DNA from: Marinilabiliaceae bacterium | GTDB taxonomy: Bacteria > Bacteroidota > Bacteroidia > Bacteroidales > Marinilabiliaceae | Assembly: GCA_016342595.1 (NCBI GenBank) | Contig: JAEINY010000019.1 | Coordinates: forward strand, 1 to 45,580 | Direction of reading: 5' to 3' | DNA length: 45,580 nt | Shown: positions 42,250 to 45,580 of the stretch, piece after piece | How positions within the stretch are numbered: position 1 is the stretch's first letter | Layout: each line of letters begins with the position of its first letter | Made by a program: the position numbers and the translations under genes | Notes under the pieces: generated by a model | Seen by the model: the letters and a program-made list of their open reading frames with translations, nothing else | Databases searched by the model: none | What the model was told of the DNA's origin: nothing

Positions 42250-42531
42250 TTTTTTTTACCGCAGAGGTCGCAGGGCATTGGTTGTATGCATTATGGTTTT
42301 GATAAAGGAGCTGTACAAAGATCTTACCCTCTGAATCTCCCTATTCATAGGGAGATAAAAATGCTACTTTCAATACACCGTGATTATTTATGTCCACAGA
42401 TTATCACAGATCTTTTATAAGCACAAACGGCACCAATTAACATGAATAAATTACCACATTAATCATCCTCTTGTTAAGACCTGTCAGGACAAATACCTGC
42501 CAGGATGGCCTTGGAACCCTGATTACTCCAA
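42250..42531. other. Intergenic, degenerate short strings only
   Basis: About 280 bases. It contains ACCGCAGAGGTCGCAGGG, CCACAGATTATCACAGATC and two CCTGYCAGGA strings, of the kind often seen as decayed intergenic filler in Bacteroidota. No gene or structured element is supported. Confidence 0.5.
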
Positions 42532-43728
42532 TTAATAATCGTCACTATTCATGTTTTTAAAATAGGTGACCAGGGATGCTAACGTCAGATACCCATCTCC
42601 CTTCACTTTAGGTATGCGAAACATTTGATGGAGCTTTTTACAAAGGGGTTCGATGTCGTTATTGCCGTTGAGGGTGATGGTTTGACTGAGTCGTAATGGG
42701 TGGAACAGGCGCACGAAAGCCTGAGGTGTATTTTTCCAGTCGATTGGGATAAATGCTGCAACACTTCCCGGTGATGCTTCTTCGGCCTTTTTCTGGCAGA
42801 ACTGTATGAGCTTAACCATCCAATGTAAGCAGGTTTGTTTATTAGCAAGCGCCTCTGGCATGGTGTCTTTATGAAGCAGATGCTGCATTTGCCAATACTG
42901 ATGTTCGGTGTCCCACTCCTCAAACGTGTGTATCTGCTCCATTAAAAGGGCTTTATAATGCTTATAGAGCTGAATCAGGAGTTCGGTGTCAGGGATAAAA
43001 AGTGTCAGGTTGAGCAAAACTAGCCGGCGATGAAATGAATGGGCCCGCCTGGGTGTTTTTTCCAGACTGTTCACCTGCCTGAATAGATCGTAATAAAATT
43101 GTTCACCGGGCAGGTAACGGGGAAGGTGATGAATGAGGTGCTGAAGACTCTGAAGGGTAATGGGCCGGAAGGGATCTGATAAGTGACTTTGCTCCATTTT
43201 TTGCTGAAGTAGCATGATCTCAGTCAGTAAGGGTGGGGTATTCTCCAGCGTTTGGTGAATCCAGGTATAATTGGGATAGAATTGGCTTAAACCAGGTATG
43301 TTTTGCAGAGCAGTTTGAATTGTATAGGAGGAAATGATGGTGTGTGAAGGTAACTCTTTCTCGTCACAATAGCCTTTAAGCAGCTGAATGCCCGTTTGAA
43401 GGATGTAGGAGAGACCAAGGCTGACCATGAGGTCATGTGTATACCACTGACGTGATGCTGCGGGTAATTGTGTGGGGCTTGGCCACCTTAGTTCATCCAT
43501 TTCTTGTTTTAATACCAATAGATGACACAAGCGTTGTTGTGTCTCACCGACAGATGTTTGGTTGCTAATGATTTGTTTCTGCCAGATAAACTGTTGGTAG
43601 TGACATAATTCGATGAGGGATAAGGTATCCGTGATAATGGGAGAATGAGCAGGTATAAGGTCCGGTAACCAATTTGCCCGGCTCCGAAGTACCACCTCAT
43701 GGGTGAGTTGCTGAAGGTGACAAAGCAT
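42532..43728 (-). CDS. RteC-like protein of unknown function
   Basis: A 398-residue, mostly helical soluble protein rich in Leu, Gln and His. The C terminus (IDWKNTPQAFVRLFHPLRLSQTI, NGNNDIEPLCKKLHQMF, LASLVTYFKNMN) resembles the C-terminal block of RteC, a regulator of conjugative transposon excision in Bacteroides, where W..S..A...L...L......NG..DI precedes F. The N-terminal two thirds are not recognised. No other mobile-element genes are nearby, so an orphan or domesticated copy is possible. The family link is a tentative reading. Confidence 0.5.
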   Translation of the reverse strand: MLCHLQQLTHEVVLRSRANWLPDLIPAHSPIITDTLSLIELCHYQQFIWQKQIISNQTSVGETQQRLCHLLVLKQEMDELRWPSPTQLPAASRQWYTHDLMVSLGLSYILQTGIQLLKGYCDEKELPSHTIISSYTIQTALQNIPGLSQFYPNYTWIHQTLENTPPLLTEIMLLQQKMEQSHLSDPFRPITLQSLQHLIHHLPRYLPGEQFYYDLFRQVNSLEKTPRRAHSFHRRLVLLNLTLFIPDTELLIQLYKHYKALLMEQIHTFEEWDTEHQYWQMQHLLHKDTMPEALANKQTCLHWMVKLIQFCQKKAEEASPGSVAAFIPIDWKNTPQAFVRLFHPLRLSQTITLNGNNDIEPLCKKLHQMFRIPKVKGDGYLTLASLVTYFKNMNSDDY

Positions 43729-43996
43729 GGTTGAATGTTTTTTTGTTAATATACGTTGAGATTATTAATAAGTTACTGGTTTAATTATGATTGGTGTAAA
43801 TTGACCTTGAATGGGCTTAGAAAATTATATTTAATGGCTAACTGCTAATATTTGAGTGCTTATGACTATTAATGGTAGGACTGTCATGTAAAAAGATTCG
43901 TTAGATTGTTATGATAGGAATTTAATGTCCTAGTGCAGAATGCCCCGAATAGTATCCGATATCCGGGGCTCTGTTTTCAAGTGTTAGGCAGGTATA
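43729..43996. other. Intergenic with a GC-rich hairpin
   Basis: No gene. GCCCCG (about 43942) and CGGGGC (about 43964) close a hairpin of about 28 bases containing GTATCCGATATCC, followed by TCTGTTTT; it could be a terminator. The 104-bp element copy 2 follows. Confidence 0.5.
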
Positions 43997-44100
43997 ATAC
44001 CAATTAAATATCAAATTGCGCTGGTATAATGCCGATACATAATCAAAGGGCGTTTAGAAGTGAAGCGCACTAAAGGCGCATTTTGATTAGTAAACGGTAT
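43997..44100 (+). repeat. 104-bp MITE-like element, copy 2
   Basis: Inverted partner of 35623-35726 with three differences in 104 bases. Same imperfect terminal inverted repeats. It ends 17 bases from the DUF6266 gene stop. Confidence 0.88.
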
Positions 44101-44116
44101 AACTGCTTATCCGGGA

Positions 44117-44755
44117 TTAAGGGTGAATTACGTTTCCTACCGGCACACTATTGCTCACGCCTGTTCGCGTTCCGCTACCGACAAAGGCCAGGTAGCAATG
44201 AATGGCTTGTCCGGCTTCAGCCTGTGGTAGCGCTAAGGTACCTGTGCCATCCCCTCTGACGAATTCGGTGAGGGAGAAAATGGGCCACATGTTATCCCCA
44301 CAAGCCACCAGAAGAGCCGTATCATCCGCTTGTGCATCACCGTGGGTGGTGTTGGTGGACCAACTGAATTGTAGCTGATCATTCTCAATGCCGACCTGTG
44401 CCTCCTGGGGGGGTACCATGGTGCCTTTGGCAATACGCAGGCTGTTAAAATCCACCTGGTAAGCTGGGTAGCTGCCTCCTATGGCATTGATCAACAGATC
44501 GCTTAACGCAGCATTGAGGGCTGACTTTTTCTTTACCTGGGTGCGAAATCCAATCCGTAATACCGGGTGAAGAGGTTGCAAAAAACGAACCCCAAAGGCA
44601 AAACGGGCCTGATGTTGTTTTTGTGCTTCGGTGGCTTCCCCCTGACGCGGACCGGAAAGTGATCGTAAATATTCGATGCCTTTCCAACGACTGCCAATGA
44701 CGGTCCCTACTTTTCCGCGAATATTACCTAAAATACCTTTTTTATAAGTTCCCAT
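44117..44755 (-). CDS. DUF6266 family protein
   Basis: A 212-residue protein beginning MGTYKKGILGNIRGKVGTVIGSRWKGIEYLRS, spread here as KGILGNIRGKVGTVIGS and WKGIEYLRS, the hallmark of DUF6266 proteins of Bacteroidota, whose role is unknown. The N-terminal repeat-like Gly/Lys motif is followed by a helical part and a C-terminal beta domain. The frame opens at 44836, but the upstream 27 residues run back into the preceding gene and are rejected. The start overlaps the end of the small membrane protein gene by 14 bases, so the two are translated together. Confidence 0.75.
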   Translation of the reverse strand: MGTYKKGILGNIRGKVGTVIGSRWKGIEYLRSLSGPRQGEATEAQKQHQARFAFGVRFLQPLHPVLRIGFRTQVKKKSALNAALSDLLINAIGGSYPAYQVDFNSLRIAKGTMVPPQEAQVGIENDQLQFSWSTNTTHGDAQADDTALLVACGDNMWPIFSLTEFVRGDGTGTLALPQAEAGQAIHCYLAFVGSGTRTGVSNSVPVGNVIHP

Positions 44756-44999
44756 GATTTTGTTTTTTAGACTGTTTTTGTTTGTTTTTTTCTTTTCGAT
44801 GGCTCCGTTGAATGTCAGTGAACCGTTTGAAGGCACGTGACAACAGAGCTGTGAGTAGGCCAGCCAGAATGCTGAGGAGCGACTTGATCAGGAGTTCCTG
44901 TGGATCGCCTGATTCATTGACCGGTTTAAAAGGATCTGTGAGTTGCAGAAATCCCAATGTACCGGCACCTGCCAGAATAAAGTTTTTCAATGTTTCCAT
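44742..44999 (-). CDS. Small membrane protein, partner of DUF6266 gene
   Basis: An 85-residue protein with a weak first hydrophobic stretch (FILAGAGTLGFLQL), a strong second helix (about residues 38-57, LLSILAGLLTALLS) and a very basic tail of about 25 residues rich in K, R and Q. Size and charge layout recall holin-like or phage-tail-associated membrane proteins, but I do not recognise a family. It is first in a two-gene unit whose promoter region holds a perfect 16-bp palindrome. Confidence 0.6.
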   Translation of the reverse strand: METLKNFILAGAGTLGFLQLTDPFKPVNESGDPQELLIKSLLSILAGLLTALLSRAFKRFTDIQRSHRKEKNKQKQSKKQNHGNL

Positions 45000-45039
45000 G
45001 ACGTTACTTTTTTATCTCTTTGGCCAAAAAGGATAGGTG

Positions 45040-45087
45040 CAAAGTACATCGGGTTTTTCGTGAAGAAAATAACGGTAATATTACCGT
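45040..45087 (-). promoter_or_regulatory. Promoter with 16-bp palindromic operator
   Basis: ACGGTAATATTACCGT (45072-45087) is a perfect 16-bp palindrome. On the minus strand it lies 26-41 bases upstream of TACTTTG (45046-45040), a slightly short -7-like box, so it would overlap the -33 region of the small membrane protein gene, a classic repressor position. Confidence 0.5.
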
Positions 45088-45580
45088 GATAATGGATTTT
45101 TGATGGTTAAGGCGTACCTCAAATGGATCAGGATCGGACCTTTTTCGGACCTTTTTCGGATGTGCGTCGGTCCTAAGGAACCGGGCTTTTACCGATCATC
45201 ACCCGAAGCTGTATCGAAGCGGGTATGGTGCATTCTCGGGCATTTACCGAAGCCAGGGCTATCCGTTGATGTGAATATGAGGTGTTGATACAGAGTGCTC
45301 AAGCCTTGATGTGCTAACAAAATATGAGATAACTTGGGGAAAGTAAACAGAGATCTGAGTAAAGACCGGTGCAAGCAATGAGACGATAACCGCAGTCGGC
45401 TCCATGCGCCGGAATATGCATCACTTCTTTAAGCTATTCTTTTACACAGTTACACGAAGAAGCCACAGAGATAGCTATCGTACCTACAGAGCAAAACAAC
45501 AAGTTGTTTCTAAAAACGCAAAAGATAACCATCGGTCTTGTTATTATTTCGAATCCAGTGATAAAATCCGTGTTAATCTG
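45088..45580. other. Intergenic to the window end
   Basis: About 490 bases with no gene that I support. It holds a short direct repeat of TTTTTCGGACC (about 45140-45160), the strings CACAGAGATAGC and ATCCGTGTTAATCTG near the end, and no recognisable RNA. A gene may begin beyond the right edge. Confidence 0.4.

Noticed and set aside
42257..42420. CACAGAT/CGCAGAGG strings as a structured repeat array
   Set aside because: Too short and irregular; typical decayed intergenic filler, similar to strings near 45460 and 45566.
45100..45374. Short frames on both strands near the right edge
   Set aside because: They overlap each other on opposite strands and show no recognisable domain or start signal.

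Overview
The window looks like a chromosomal segment of a marine or sediment Bacteroidota bacterium, probably near Marinilabiliales/Cytophaga-type lineages. Evidence: low-to-moderate GC; -7 boxes of the Bacteroidota form TAnnTTTG (for example at 930-937, 6779-6786, 15700-15707, 33813-33820, 39878-39885); DUF1080 and Gfo/Idh/MocA sugar genes; a sulfatase; a Wza/Wzc exopolysaccharide pair; and a cysteate-synthase-like gene expected in sulfonolipid makers. No rRNA, tRNA or CRISPR array was recognised.

Layout. 1-10.7 kb is housekeeping: an EI24/CysZ-like membrane protein, purB, an MsbA-like ABC exporter, two poorly known small genes, a secreted MsrB, and an etfB-etfA-acyl-CoA dehydrogenase block. 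Several genes are closed by clear hairpin terminators. 10.8-15.2 kb holds a radical SAM gene facing a compact minus-strand operon: SmsC-SmsB (the minimal SUF-like Fe-S machinery), a TudS-related putative desulfidase and a methyltransferase whose 5' end looks frameshifted. 15.7-22.2 kb is a decaying carbohydrate locus: an AraC regulator, a membrane-spanning LamG/winged-helix regulator, the broken 3' end of a GH30-like gene, and a group II intron fossil carrying three hairpins that share TCCCGA/TCGGGA ends. An MBL-fold hydrolase and a GNAT acetyltransferase follow.

22.5-32 kb begins with an array of 21-bp repeats and then an operon for oxidative sugar processing: Tat-type Gfo/Idh oxidoreductase, HEAT repeats fused to two DUF1080 domains, DoxX, and a second Tat-type Gfo/Idh. 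A further Gfo/Idh gene with a truncated DUF1080 remnant and a lipoprotein sulfatase come next. 33.8-35.1 kb is the cysteate synthase candidate, followed by a second, unrelated 21-bp repeat array with a 42-bp higher-order pattern. 35.7-42.2 kb is a surface polysaccharide locus (wzc, wza, WecA/MraY-type transferase, WlbA-like dehydrogenase). Two nearly identical 104-bp elements with imperfect terminal inverted repeats lie in opposite orientation at 35.6 and 44.0 kb. The last part holds an RteC-like orphan and a small membrane protein/DUF6266 gene pair behind a perfect 16-bp palindrome.

The best candidates for something undescribed are the two 21-bp repeat loci (same period, different sequence, open in many frames), the TCCCGA hairpin family in the intron fossil, and the 104-bp inverted elements. 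Family names come from recognition of motifs by eye; no database search was possible.
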